From: Streptomyces spiramyceticus | Lineage (GTDB): Bacteria > Actinomycetota > Actinomycetes > Streptomycetales > Streptomycetaceae | Assembly: GCF_028807635.1 (NCBI RefSeq) | Contig: NZ_JARBAX010000001.1 | Location: forward strand, 2,700,001-2,764,000 | DNA: 64,000 nucleotides | Direction: 5' to 3' | Part shown: piece after piece, positions 26,355-35,046 of the stretch | How positions within the stretch are numbered: position 1 is the first letter of the stretch | Layout: every line of letters starts with the position of its first letter | The notes under the pieces: generated by a model | What the model was told of the DNA's origin: nothing | Databases searched by the model: none | What the model saw: the letters and a program-made list of their open reading frames with translations, nothing else | Position numbers and translations under genes: made by a program

Positions 26355-27572
26355 CTACCCCGCCCAGAGCCCCTCCCCCGTCAGCCCCAGCAGATCGATC
26401 GCATTGCCGCGCACGATCCGGTCCACCACGTCCGCGTCCAGGTGGCCCATCTGCTGCTCGCCGACCTCCCTGGACTTCGGCCAGGTGGAGTCGGAGTGCG
26501 GATAGTCCGTCTCGTACAGGACGTTCCCGACCCCGATCGCATCCAGATTCTTCAGCCCGAACGCGTCGTCGAAGAAGCAGCCGTACACGTGCCCGGCGAA
26601 GAGCTCGGACGGTGGCCGCAAGACCTTGTCCGCCACCCCGCCCCAGCCGCGGTTCTCCTCCCACACCACGTCCGCGCGCTCCAGGATGTACGGGATCCAG
26701 CCGATCTGCCCCTCCGCGTACATGATCTTCAGGTTCGGAAAGCGCTCGAACTTGCCGCTCATCAGCCAGTCGACCATCGAGAAGCAGCAGTTGGCGAAGG
26801 TGATCGTGGAGCCCACGGCCGGCGGAGCGTCCGCCGACGTCGACGGCATCTTGCTGCTCGACCCGATGTGCATGGCGATCACCGTGCCCGTCTCGTCGCA
26901 CGCCCGCAGGAACGGGTCCCACTCGTCGGTGTGGATGGACGGGAGCCCGAGACGCGGGGGTATCTCCGAGAACGCGACCGCGCGCACGCCGCGCGCCGCG
27001 TTCCTGCGGACCTCCGCCGCCGCGAGCTCCGCGTCCCACAGCGGGACGAGCGTGAGCGGGATCAGGCGGCCGTGTGCCTCGGGGCCGCACCACTCCTCCA
27101 CCATCCAGTCGTTGTACGCCCGGACGCCGAGCAGCCCGAGTTCGCGGTCCTTGGCCTCGGTGAAGGTCTGGCCGCAGAAGCGCGGGAAGGTCGGGAAACA
27201 CAGCGCCGACTGGACATGGTTCACGTCCATGTCGGCCAGCCGTTCCGGCACGGAGAACGATCCCGGCCGCATCTGCTCGTACGTGATGACTTCGAGCCTG
27301 ATCTCGTCCCTGTCGTAGCCGACGGCCGTGTCGAGCCGGGTGAGCGGCCGGTGCAGGTCCTCGTACACCCACCAGTCGCCGACCGGCCCCTCGTCGCCCT
27401 GCGCGCCCATCACCGGGGCGAACTTTCCACCCATGAAGGTCATTTCCTTCAAAGGGGCGCGAACGATGCGCGGGCCCGAGTCCTTGAACCGGGACGGGAG
27501 CCGGTCCCGCCAGACGTTGGGGGGCTCAACCGTGTGGTCGTCCACCGAGATGATCTTCGGGAAGGTCTCCAT
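26355..27572 (-). CDS. amidohydrolase-2 family (ACMSD-like) metal-dependent hydrolase/decarboxylase
   Basis: 405 residues; ATG 27572 (METFPKIISVDDHTVEPP) is chosen, with GTG 27581 in frame. Metal-binding candidates include SVDDHT near the N-terminus (D/H pair replacing HxH), AMHIGSS, and the catalytic Asp in YETDYPHSDSTWP. The family contains aminocarboxymuconate-semialdehyde decarboxylase and related hydrolases acting on ring-cleavage products or 2-pyrones. A perfect operator (27594-27608) ends 13-22 bp before the start, leaving room only for a very short leader. That places it firmly in the putative regulon. Confidence 0.85.
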   Translation of the reverse strand: METFPKIISVDDHTVEPPNVWRDRLPSRFKDSGPRIVRAPLKEMTFMGGKFAPVMGAQGDEGPVGDWWVYEDLHRPLTRLDTAVGYDRDEIRLEVITYEQMRPGSFSVPERLADMDVNHVQSALCFPTFPRFCGQTFTEAKDRELGLLGVRAYNDWMVEEWCGPEAHGRLIPLTLVPLWDAELAAAEVRRNAARGVRAVAFSEIPPRLGLPSIHTDEWDPFLRACDETGTVIAMHIGSSSKMPSTSADAPPAVGSTITFANCCFSMVDWLMSGKFERFPNLKIMYAEGQIGWIPYILERADVVWEENRGWGGVADKVLRPPSELFAGHVYGCFFDDAFGLKNLDAIGVGNVLYETDYPHSDSTWPKSREVGEQQMGHLDADVVDRIVRGNAIDLLGLTGEGLWAG

Positions 27573-27593
27573 GCGATTCACGGTAGCGTTGAT

Positions 27594-27608
27594 CTGACGA
27601 TCCGTCAG
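27594..27608. promoter_or_regulatory. perfect CTGACG-N3-CGTCAG operator
   Basis: CTGACG ATC CGTCAG, perfect, between the amidohydrolase start (27572, minus) and the SARP gene start (27719, plus). Closest to the amidohydrolase. Confidence 0.75.
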
Positions 27609-27718
27609 CTAGTAGGTAGTGAGTTGGAACCGGGTAGGAACCTTCCGGTGCTGACGCATCCGGCATGGACAAGGCAAACTGACCCTGGCGACCGGGCGGT
27701 AACGGCAGGGGGAGTGCG

Positions 27719-30628
27719 ATGGACGACGTACCTCGGGACACCGTGCGCTTCAGCGTGCTGGGCCCCGTGCGGGCCTGGCGCGGCGGCGAGTCGCTGAACA
27801 CCGGATCGCCGCAGCAGCGCGCCCTCCTGGCCGCCCTCCTGCTCCGCGACGGCCGCACCGCGACCGCGTCCGAGCTGATCGACGCGATCTGGGGCGAGGA
27901 ACCGCCGTCGCAGGCACTGGCCGCGATACGGACGTACGCCTCCAGGCTCCGCAAGGCACTGGACCCGGGGGTGCTCGTCAGCGAGTCCGGCGGGTACGCG
28001 ATACGGGCGGGCGCGGACACGCTCGACCTCGCCGTCGCCCAGGAACGCGCCGCCGACGCCGAGAAGTCGCGCAGCAACGGCGACCGCTGCCAGGCCCGCA
28101 CCCTGATCAACAAGGCGCTCGGCCTGTGGGACGGCGAACCGCTCGCCTCGGTCCCGGGCCCGTACGCCGAGACCCAGCGCGCCCGGCTCGACGAGTGGCG
28201 GCTCCAGCTCACCGAGACCCGCCTCGACCTGGACCTGGAGGTCGGCTGCCACGCTGAGGCGATCTCCGAACTGACGGCCCTGACGGCGGCGCACCCCCTG
28301 CGCGAACGCCTCCGCGAGCTGTTGATGCTCGCCCTGTACCGAAGCGGCCGACAGGCGGAAGCGCTCGCGGTGTACGCCGATACGCGCCGCCTGCTGGCGG
28401 ACGAGCTGGGGGTGGACCCGCGCCCGGAGCTCTCGGCCCTCCAGCAGCGCATCCTGGAGGCCGACGCGGACCTGGCCCGCCCGGTGGAACCGGCGCCGTC
28501 GGCCGCCCCTACCGTCATGCGCCCGGCCCAACTCCCCGCCACCGTCCCGGACTTCACCGGCCGCGCATCCTTCGTACGCGAACTGAGCGACCGCCTCGCC
28601 GCGGCGGAATTCAGCGTCATGGCGGTCTCGGCCCTGGCCGGCATCGGCGGCGTAGGCAAAACCACGCTGGCCGTGCACGTCGCGCACGCGGCGCGGCCGC
28701 ACTTCCCTGACGGCCAGCTGTACGTGGACCTCCAGGGCGCGGGCTCGCGCGCGGCGGAGCCGGAGACGGTCCTGGGCGCGTTCCTGCGAGCCCTGGGCAC
28801 CGCGGACACGTCGATCCCCGACACCCTGGACGAACGCGCCGCGCTCTACCGCTCGACCCTCGACGGCCGCCGCATCCTCGTCCTCCTGGACAACGCCCGC
28901 GACGCCTCCCAGATCCGCCCCCTGCTTCCCGGCACGACGGGCTGCGCGGCGCTGGTGACGAGCCGGGCGCGGATGGTGGACCTGGCCGGGGCGCACCTTA
29001 TCGACCTGGACGTCATGTCGCCGGACGAAGCCCTCCAGCTCTTCACGAAAATAGTGGGAGCCGAGCGCGTGGCCTCCGAACGCGAGGCGGCCCTCGACGT
29101 CGTGGGCGCGTGCGGCTTCCTCCCCCTGGCCATCCGCATCGCGGCGGCCCGCCTGGCGGCACGCCGCACCTGGACGGTCTCCGTACTGGCGGCAAAGCTC
29201 GCGGACGAGCGCCGCCGCCTCGACGAACTCCAGGCCGGCGACCTCGCGGTCAAGGCCACCTTCGAGCTGGGCTACGGCCAGCTGGAGCCGGCCCAGGCCC
29301 GCGCCTTCCGCCTGCTCGGCCTGGCGGACGGCCCGGACATCTCGCTGGCGGCGGCAGCGGCCGTACTGGACAAGCCCCTCCAGGACACGGAGGACTTGCT
29401 TGAGTCCCTGGTGGACACGTCCCTCCTGGAATCGGCGGCCCCCGGCCGCTACCGCTACCACGACCTCGTACGCCTCTACGCGCGTGCGTGCGCGGAACGG
29501 GACGAACAGCCGCCGCAGGAGCGGGAGATGGCGCTGTCGCGGCTGCTGGACTTCTATCTGGCGACGGCGGCGCGGGTGTACGCGCTGGAGCGGCCGGGGG
29601 ACCGGCTGGTGGACCACCTGGAACCCGCGCGACACCCGGGGCTGCGCTTCACCGACCGTCACGAAGCTCAGGACTGGCTCTACGCGGAGGCGGATGCTCT
29701 GCTGGCCTGCGTGCGACAGTCTTCCCGGCCGGACAGCCTCCGCCGGGCAGTTGATCTGCTGTGGGCAGTCCATGACCTGGCGGAGTCCGGCGCCAACTCA
29801 AAGCAGTATGAAATGACAGCAATCAACATGCGCGACGCCGCGCGGGAGTGCGGCGACACCAGGGCGGAAGGCCGGGGCCTCATGTCCCTGGCCAACGTCC
29901 ACCAAGTGGCCGGCCGCTTCGTCCAGGCAGATCGCGAGGCGGAGCAGGCGATGCAGTTCGCCGAAGAAGCCCACGACTTGCTGCCCATGTGCTGGGCCCG
30001 GAACGCACGCGGCATCATCGCGATCTACCAAAACCGTCATGCGGACGGCGAGGGACATCTGACCCGCGCCATCGAGGACTTCCGCGCCGACGACAACCGC
30101 CCGGGGGAGGCAAGCGCCCTGTGCAACCTGTCCCGCATCCATCTCGCGATGGGGCGAACGAAGAGCGCGGTCACCCTTGCTCAGCAAGGCATCACCATCT
30201 ACGACGACATGGGGCATTCGTTGCGGGGGGCGAACGGCCGGTACGCCTTGGGGCTGGCCCTCACGCAGAGCGGACAACTCAACGCCGCCTCGGAGAGCCT
30301 GCTGGAGGCGCTCGACATCTTCCGTGACAGTCGTCAGCGTCTCTGGGAAGGCATGACGCTCTGCCGCCTCGCCGAGGTCGACCTCGCTGCCCGCAGGCAC
30401 GCCCTCGCGGCAGCCAAGGCTGAGCAGGCGCTGACCGTACTGCGCGGCATCGGAGGCGAATGGCGCCGCGGCAACGTCCTCACCGTCCTCGGTCACGCCC
30501 TCAACGGCATCGGCCAACTCGGGCGGGCCCAGGTCTGCTGGCGCGAAGCCCTGAGCATCTACGAGGAACTGGGGTCCGCCGAAGCGACCGTCGTGCGCTC
30601 GCTGCTGACACCGGTAGCGGCCGCGTAA
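27719..30628 (+). CDS. SARP/AfsR-family regulator with NB-ARC and TPR domains
   Basis: 969 residues. An OmpR-like winged-helix DNA-binding domain (about 8-90, FSVLGPVRAW..IDAIWGEEPP) is followed by a bacterial transcriptional activation domain (about 95-245, AEALAVYADTRRLLADELGVDP). A linker then leads to an NB-ARC STAND ATPase with Walker A GIGGVGKTTLA near 306 and VTSRARMVDL further on. The last 280 residues or so contain TPR-like helices. This is the large AfsR-type architecture, a global or pathway-specific activator of secondary metabolism that binds ATP on activation. The direct target may include the downstream repeat-peptide gene. A hairpin overlapping its stop ends the transcript. 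Confidence 0.93.
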   Translation: MDDVPRDTVRFSVLGPVRAWRGGESLNTGSPQQRALLAALLLRDGRTATASELIDAIWGEEPPSQALAAIRTYASRLRKALDPGVLVSESGGYAIRAGADTLDLAVAQERAADAEKSRSNGDRCQARTLINKALGLWDGEPLASVPGPYAETQRARLDEWRLQLTETRLDLDLEVGCHAEAISELTALTAAHPLRERLRELLMLALYRSGRQAEALAVYADTRRLLADELGVDPRPELSALQQRILEADADLARPVEPAPSAAPTVMRPAQLPATVPDFTGRASFVRELSDRLAAAEFSVMAVSALAGIGGVGKTTLAVHVAHAARPHFPDGQLYVDLQGAGSRAAEPETVLGAFLRALGTADTSIPDTLDERAALYRSTLDGRRILVLLDNARDASQIRPLLPGTTGCAALVTSRARMVDLAGAHLIDLDVMSPDEALQLFTKIVGAERVASEREAALDVVGACGFLPLAIRIAAARLAARRTWTVSVLAAKLADERRRLDELQAGDLAVKATFELGYGQLEPAQARAFRLLGLADGPDISLAAAAAVLDKPLQDTEDLLESLVDTSLLESAAPGRYRYHDLVRLYARACAERDEQPPQEREMALSRLLDFYLATAARVYALERPGDRLVDHLEPARHPGLRFTDRHEAQDWLYAEADALLACVRQSSRPDSLRRAVDLLWAVHDLAESGANSKQYEMTAINMRDAARECGDTRAEGRGLMSLANVHQVAGRFVQADREAEQAMQFAEEAHDLLPMCWARNARGIIAIYQNRHADGEGHLTRAIEDFRADDNRPGEASALCNLSRIHLAMGRTKSAVTLAQQGITIYDDMGHSLRGANGRYALGLALTQSGQLNAASESLLEALDIFRDSRQRLWEGMTLCRLAEVDLAARRHALAAAKAEQALTVLRGIGGEWRRGNVLTVLGHALNGIGQLGRAQVCWREALSIYEELGSAEATVVRSLLTPVAAA

Positions 30629-30646
30629 CGCCCTACGCAGGGCGTT
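30627..30646. terminator. hairpin at the SARP gene stop
   Basis: A perfect 7-bp stem AACGCCC / GGGCGTT (30627-30633 with 30640-30646) overlapping the TAA stop of the SARP gene. Confidence 0.6.
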
Positions 30647-30842
30647 CATTGAACGTTTATCGGCGCCCGGCATGCTCATGCCTGTCGATCCGTCGCGTCG
30701 GGGGGCAGGCGGATCCACGGCAAAGGCCGAGCACTAAGGTGAACGGCCCTGAGACGCCCGTCCGGCAGTCCACGGGGGAACAGCCGGGCGGGCATCGCCG
30801 ATCCGCTTACACCGAGCCACCCAGACAGGGGAACTGACGATC

Positions 30843-31031
30843 ATGGGCGAAGCGAAGAAGAACGAGCCGATCCTCAAGCCGCAGGACCAACACGCCACGG
30901 GTACCGAGGACGGCACGGCCACAACGCAGGACCAGCACGCCACGGGTGGCGACATTACGACGATGGACCAGCACGCCACGGGTGGCGACATCAGGACGCT
31001 GGACCAGCACGCCACTACCGAGCCGGCGTAA
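30843..31031 (+). CDS. 62-residue peptide with four DQHAT repeats
   Basis: Starts at ATG 30843 behind AGGGGAACTGACG. After MGEAKKNEPILKPQ the sequence consists of four DQHAT(G) units separated by 8-12 residues (DQHATGTED.., DQHATGGDITTM, DQHATGGDIRTL, DQHATTEPA). It is hydrophilic, with no signal peptide or membrane segment. It sits 212 bp downstream of the SARP gene with its own terminator (31053-31089), so it is a separate small transcription unit. I do not recognise a family. It could be a peptide signal precursor, a substrate for modification, or a regulatory partner; only the repeats are directly observed. Confidence 0.65.
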   Translation: MGEAKKNEPILKPQDQHATGTEDGTATTQDQHATGGDITTMDQHATGGDIRTLDQHATTEPA

Positions 31032-31052
31032 CGAGACCTTCCTGACGGGGAA

Positions 31053-31089
31053 CGGCCGCGGTGGCGCGGAGGGGGAGCCACCGCGGCCG
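31053..31089. terminator. terminator of the DQHAT peptide gene
   Basis: A perfect 13-bp GC stem (31053-31065 with 31077-31089), 22 bp after the stop codon. Confidence 0.8.
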
Positions 31090-31310
31090 CCGCATGTCCG
31101 GGCGGGCCCGTCGCGACCAAGCCATCTTGTGGCCGGTTCGCGTCAAGGACTCGAACGCTTGCTCCCCTTTCAGTGGAGTCCCTTGCGCTGCAGAACAGCG
31201 CTATCCGCCGATATCGGATGGTCCACACGTGCGCGATGTCCCCGATCGACCGCCTGCGCCGCCCCCACCAGCTGCCGTACCGTGGCCATGGCGTCTCAGG
31301 AAGGACCAGC

Positions 31311-31670
31311 ATGACCGCACAGCACATTGACCAGCCGGGGCCACTCATCCCCCGGCCGCAGCGGACGCCCGCCGCGCTCCGGGTCGCACTGGCTCAGGTT
31401 GCTCCCCATCGGCTGGCCGAGATGGAGCGTGAAAAGGACGAGGTCATCGCCCTGGCAGCGCAGACGGAATCGCTCGGGCCGATCACGCAGTTTCTGGAGA
31501 CATGGGCAATTACCGTGGAGATCGCGCGCTTCCCGGTCAGCGCCGCCCGCCTGCGAACTGCTGAGTACACGGCTCAGGTGCTCGACAAGAACGATCCCGC
31601 CTGGCGGGAGGCCATGGCCGAGATCCGCGCCGTCTATGCATCCGCGCGGAAATCGCTCACACATGAGTGA
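31311..31670 (+). CDS. DUF6247 family protein
   Basis: 119 residues from ATG 31311 (AGGAAGGACC site). RPQRTPAALRVALAQVAPHRLAEMEREKDEVIALAAQTESLGPI..FLETWAI is the hallmark of DUF6247, a Streptomyces family that usually lies beside a small partner, as in antitoxin-toxin pairs. The stop overlaps the next start (ATG 31663). The partner is truncated here, leaving this gene orphaned. Confidence 0.75.
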   Translation: MTAQHIDQPGPLIPRPQRTPAALRVALAQVAPHRLAEMEREKDEVIALAAQTESLGPITQFLETWAITVEIARFPVSAARLRTAEYTAQVLDKNDPAWREAMAEIRAVYASARKSLTHE

Positions 31671-31785
31671 GTGGCACTGGGAGTACGAGCCCAACGAGAC
31701 TCACGTTGTCGGCGGTGAGACACCGCCTCCGCCGGCGTTCATCGCCGAGGTCGAGGAGCGCGCGGATGAGACGGGTCATACGCGC
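31663..31785 (+). pseudogene. truncated partner (possible toxin) of the DUF6247 gene
   Basis: Translation from ATG 31663 gives MSEWHWEYEPNETHVVGG.., PPPPAFIAEVEERADETGH, resembling the N-terminus of small proteins encoded after DUF6247 genes. From about 31776 the frame runs into the antisense of the fadD gene, so the usual C-terminal half is missing. I interpret it as cut by a rearrangement that placed the fadD operon next to it. Confidence 0.55.
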
Positions 31786-33344
31786 CCAGGGGCCCGCAGC
31801 TCCGTCTTGAGGATCTTGCCGCTCGCGTTGCGCGGAAGATCCGTTACGAACTCGACCTCCCTCGGGACCTTGTAGTTCGCCATTTCGCGGCGGGACCAGG
31901 CGATCAGGTCGTCCGACGTGAGCGTCGAACCCGGGCGCCGGACCGCGTACGCCTTGCCCACCTCGCCCAGCCTCGCGTCCGGGACGCCGATCACCGCCAC
32001 ATCGGCGATGTCCGGGTGCAGGCCCAGGAGCTGTTCTATTTCTGCCGGGTAGGCGTTGAAGCCGCCGACGATGAACATGTCCTTGATCCTGTCGGTGATG
32101 CGAAGGTTCCCGGACGCGTCGAGTACGCCTACGTCGCCCGTACGCAGCCAGCCGTCCGGTGTGATCGCGTTCGCCGTCTCCTCCGGGTCCTCGAAGTAGG
32201 CCGACATGACGTTGAAGCCGCGCACCAGGACCTCCCCGGGGGAGCCCGGATCCGCCAGTACGCGGACCTCCGTGCCGGGGATCGCCCGGCCCGATGTGGT
32301 CGCGATCGTCTCCGGTGGGTCGCCGCGGCGGCACATCGTCACGATGCCGGAGGCTTCGGAGAGGCCGTACGCCGTGAGGACCGTGGAGATGTGGAGCTCC
32401 GAGCGGAGGCGTTCCACGAGCTGGAGCGGGACCACCGCCGCGCCTGTGACGACCAACCGGAGCGCCGAGAGGTCGTGGGTGTCGCGGGACGGGTGGTCCA
32501 GGAGGGACTGGTGGAGGGTGGGTGGGCCCGGGAGGACCGAGATGCGTTCGGCGGCGATGTTCGCCAGGACCGTGTCCACGTTGAAGACAGGTTGCGGGAC
32601 CATCGTCGCGCCGCGCATCAGGCAGGCGATGATCCCGGCCTTGTAGCCGAAGGTGTGGAAGAAGGGGTTCACGATCAGGTAGCGGTCGCCCTCGCGCAGG
32701 CCGGCCAGCTCGGACCAGATGTCGTAGCCGCGCAGCGTCTGCGCGTGGGTGATCACCGCGCCCTTGGGGCGGCCCGTCGTTCCCGACGTGAAGATGATGT
32801 CCGAGGGGGAGGAACCCGCCACCCCTGCCGCCCTCGCCCGTACCTCCGCCGGGGACACTTCCTCGCCGGACGCCAGGAAGTCCTTCCAGGTGCGGTATTC
32901 GTCGGGCGCCGCGTCTGCCAGCACCACCACCTGCTCCAGATGCGGCAGGTCGACGTCCGCACGACGGAGGGACGCCACGTACGACGTACCCAGGAACGTG
33001 CCGGTGACGAAGAGGAGTTTCGCCCGGCAGCGCGACAGGACGTACGCCGCCTCCGTCCCCTTGAAGCGGGTGTTCAGCGGCACCAGCACCGCACCCGCCG
33101 TCACCGCGCCCAGCGCCGAGACGATCCAGTCCAGGGTGTTCGGGGCCCAGATCGCGACGCGGTCACCGGGCTCGACTCCGGAGGCCATGCAGGCCGCTGC
33201 CGCCCGTTCGACGCGGTCGCCCAACTCGGCGTACGAGATGCGGGTGCGGCCCTCGACCACGGCCTCCCGCTCGCCGTACCGCTCGGCGGCACTCCGTACC
33301 AGCTCCGGGATGCTGTCCCATGCGACGTCCCCGTCACCACCCAT
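31776..33344 (-). CDS. FadD-type acyl-CoA synthetase (AMP-forming), FadD3-like
   Basis: 522 residues from ATG 33344. Adenylate-forming core: IIFTSGTTGRPKGAVITH (P-loop), TAYGLSEASG, GWLRTGDVG and C-terminal RIKDMFIVGGFNAYPAEIE..LPRNASGKILKTEL with the catalytic Lys. Activates a carboxylic acid as its CoA thioester using ATP. The short length and motifs resemble mycobacterial FadD3, which activates a steroid-ring remnant, but many acids are possible. Transcribed divergently from the thiolase/DUF35/hydratase operon across two shared operators (33370-33384, 33397-33411). Confidence 0.9.
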   Translation of the reverse strand: MGGDGDVAWDSIPELVRSAAERYGEREAVVEGRTRISYAELGDRVERAAAACMASGVEPGDRVAIWAPNTLDWIVSALGAVTAGAVLVPLNTRFKGTEAAYVLSRCRAKLLFVTGTFLGTSYVASLRRADVDLPHLEQVVVLADAAPDEYRTWKDFLASGEEVSPAEVRARAAGVAGSSPSDIIFTSGTTGRPKGAVITHAQTLRGYDIWSELAGLREGDRYLIVNPFFHTFGYKAGIIACLMRGATMVPQPVFNVDTVLANIAAERISVLPGPPTLHQSLLDHPSRDTHDLSALRLVVTGAAVVPLQLVERLRSELHISTVLTAYGLSEASGIVTMCRRGDPPETIATTSGRAIPGTEVRVLADPGSPGEVLVRGFNVMSAYFEDPEETANAITPDGWLRTGDVGVLDASGNLRITDRIKDMFIVGGFNAYPAEIEQLLGLHPDIADVAVIGVPDARLGEVGKAYAVRRPGSTLTSDDLIAWSRREMANYKVPREVEFVTDLPRNASGKILKTELRAPGRV

Positions 33345-33369
33345 AGCAAGGCCTCCCACACACCACTAG

Positions 33370-33384
33370 CTGACTAACCGTCAG
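33370..33384. promoter_or_regulatory. CTGACG-type operator, one mismatch
   Basis: CTGACT AAC CGTCAG, 26 bp upstream of the fadD start (33344, minus). Confidence 0.65.
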
Positions 33385-33396
33385 ATTAGCTGTAGC

Positions 33397-33411
33397 CTGA
33401 CGCGCTGTCAG
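33397..33411. promoter_or_regulatory. CTGACG-type operator, one mismatch
   Basis: CTGACG CGC TGTCAG, centre 27 bp from the neighbouring site, about 36 bp upstream of the thiolase start (33448, plus). The pair could let one repressor control both divergent operons. Confidence 0.65.
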
Positions 33412-33447
33412 TAGTCATGGGACGCGACCATCGCGGAGGTGCCCGGC

Positions 33448-34596
33448 GTGACGACGCTCAAAGATGCGACGGCGATAGTCGGCACAGGACAGACATCTTT
33501 CGCCAGACAACTCCCCGAATCGGAAAAGACGTTGGCCTGCCGGGCCATCCTCGCCGCGCTCGACGACGCCGGAATCGACCCGTCCGAGGTCGACGGTCTC
33601 GCCTCGTACACGATGGAGGAGACGGACGAGGTCGAGGTCGCGAAGGCCATCGGAGCCGGCGACGTGACCTTCTTCAGCAAAGTCGGGTACGGCGGAGGCG
33701 GTTCCTGCGCCACCGTCGCCCACCTCGCCTCCGCCATCGCCACCGGACAGGCGAGCGTGGGTGTCGCCTGGCGTTCGCGCAAGCGGGGATCGGGGCCGCG
33801 GCCCTGGAAGAACACCGCCGTCCAGCTCCCCACCCCCGCCCAGTGGACCCGCCCCTTCGGGCTCCTGCGGCCCGCCGACGAGATCGGGATGCTCGCGCGC
33901 AGATACATGCACGAGTACGGCGCCACCCGCGACCACCTCTTCAATGTGGCGCTCGCCTGCCGGAATCGCGCCAACCAGAACCCCGCCGCGATCATGTACG
34001 AGCGCCCGCTCACCCGCGACATGTATATGACCTCGCGCTGGATCAGCGAGCCGCTCTGCCTCTTCGACAACTGCCTGGAGACGGACGGCGCGTTGGCCTG
34101 CGTCATCGTCTCCGCCGAGCGCGCCCGCGACTGCCGCCAGAAGCCCGTGTACGTCCACTCCGTCGCCCAGGGCCTGCCTGCCCAGCACCACGGCATGGTC
34201 AATTACTGGAACGACGACCCGCTGACCGGCCCCGCCTGGACCGCCGCCCGCCAGCTCTGGAAACAGGCCGACTTCGGCCCGGAGGACGTCGACGTCGCGC
34301 AGATCTACGACGCCTTCACCCCCCTCATCCCCCTCTCCTTGGAGGGCTACGGCTTCTGCGGGCGCGGCGAAGGCGCGGCCTTCACCGAGGGCGGCGCACT
34401 GGAGAGCGGCGGGCGGCTGCCGATCAATACCGGGGGTGGTGGGCTGAGCGAGGCGTACGTACACGGCTTCAACCTCATCACCGAGGGCGTCAAGCAGCTG
34501 CGCGGCACCAGCACCGCGCAGGTGCCGGACGCCGGCACCTGCCTGGTCACCGCCGGTGAGGGTGTTCCGACGTCCGCCCTGCTGCTGAGGAGCTGA
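33448..34596 (+). CDS. thiolase-like lipid-transfer protein (Ltp)
   Basis: 382 residues from GTG 33448 with a GGAGGT site; the earlier GTG at 33439 lies inside that site. Non-decarboxylating thiolase/SCP-x fold: TAIVGTGQTSF, YGGGGSCATVAHLASAIATG, LARRYMHEYGATRDHL, IYDAFTPLIPLSLEGYGFCGRGE and LPINTGGGGLSEAY. Mycobacterial Ltp2 proteins of this type act as retro-aldolases removing the C17 side chain of steroids, together with a DUF35 partner. The next gene here is exactly such a DUF35 protein (3-bp gap), supporting the same kind of complex. Substrate unknown. Confidence 0.88.
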   Translation: MTTLKDATAIVGTGQTSFARQLPESEKTLACRAILAALDDAGIDPSEVDGLASYTMEETDEVEVAKAIGAGDVTFFSKVGYGGGGSCATVAHLASAIATGQASVGVAWRSRKRGSGPRPWKNTAVQLPTPAQWTRPFGLLRPADEIGMLARRYMHEYGATRDHLFNVALACRNRANQNPAAIMYERPLTRDMYMTSRWISEPLCLFDNCLETDGALACVIVSAERARDCRQKPVYVHSVAQGLPAQHHGMVNYWNDDPLTGPAWTAARQLWKQADFGPEDVDVAQIYDAFTPLIPLSLEGYGFCGRGEGAAFTEGGALESGGRLPINTGGGGLSEAYVHGFNLITEGVKQLRGTSTAQVPDAGTCLVTAGEGVPTSALLLRS

Positions 34597-34599
34597 AAC

Positions 34600-35046
34600 A
34601 TGACCGACAGCCTCTTGACGCCCGTGGCCGACGACGACGGGGCACCCTTCTGGGAGTACGCCGCCAGGGGCGAACTCCGCATCCAGGCCTGCGCCGCCCC
34701 CGCCTGCGGCGAGCTGCGCTTTCCGCCCCGGCCCTGCTGTCCGCACTGCCGGTCCTTCGACAGCGAGTGGCGTCGGATGAGCGGGAAGGGGCGGATCTGG
34801 TCGTACGTCCTGCCCCACCCGCCACTCCTGCCCGCTTACGCCGCCCAGGCCCCGTACAACGCAGTCGTCGTCGAGCTCGCCGACGCCCCGCACATCCGGC
34901 TGGTGGGGAACGTGGTGACCGGCGCGGAGGCGGCTCTCGACTCGGTCGACCCCGCCCGACTGCGCATCGGCGCGAAGGTGCACGCCGTCTTCACCGCGGG
35001 CCCGGGGGGCGTTACGGTGCCTCGCTGGCTGCTGGAGCGGTCGTGA
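34600..35046 (+). CDS. Zn-ribbon/OB-fold DUF35 protein, Ltp partner
   Basis: 148 residues. The N-terminal rubredoxin-like zinc ribbon has four cysteines (ACAAPACGEL, RPCCPHC). The C-terminal OB-fold reads GRIWSYVLPHPPLLPAYAAQAPYNAVVVELAD, typical of ChsH2/DUF35 acyl-CoA-associated proteins. These bind acyl-CoA and stabilise Ltp aldolases or MaoC hydratases. Starts 3 bp after the Ltp gene and overlaps the hydratase start (GTGA), so all three are made together. Confidence 0.85.
   Translation: MTDSLLTPVADDDGAPFWEYAARGELRIQACAAPACGELRFPPRPCCPHCRSFDSEWRRMSGKGRIWSYVLPHPPLLPAYAAQAPYNAVVVELADAPHIRLVGNVVTGAEAALDSVDPARLRIGAKVHAVFTAGPGGVTVPRWLLERS

Noticed and set aside
24742..27372. An 876-codon minus-strand open frame over the ABC, secreted-protein and amidohydrolase region
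   Set aside because: It overlaps the DUF4242 and amidohydrolase genes, which match families, in another frame. Its own sequence is low-complexity Arg/Gly/Ala.
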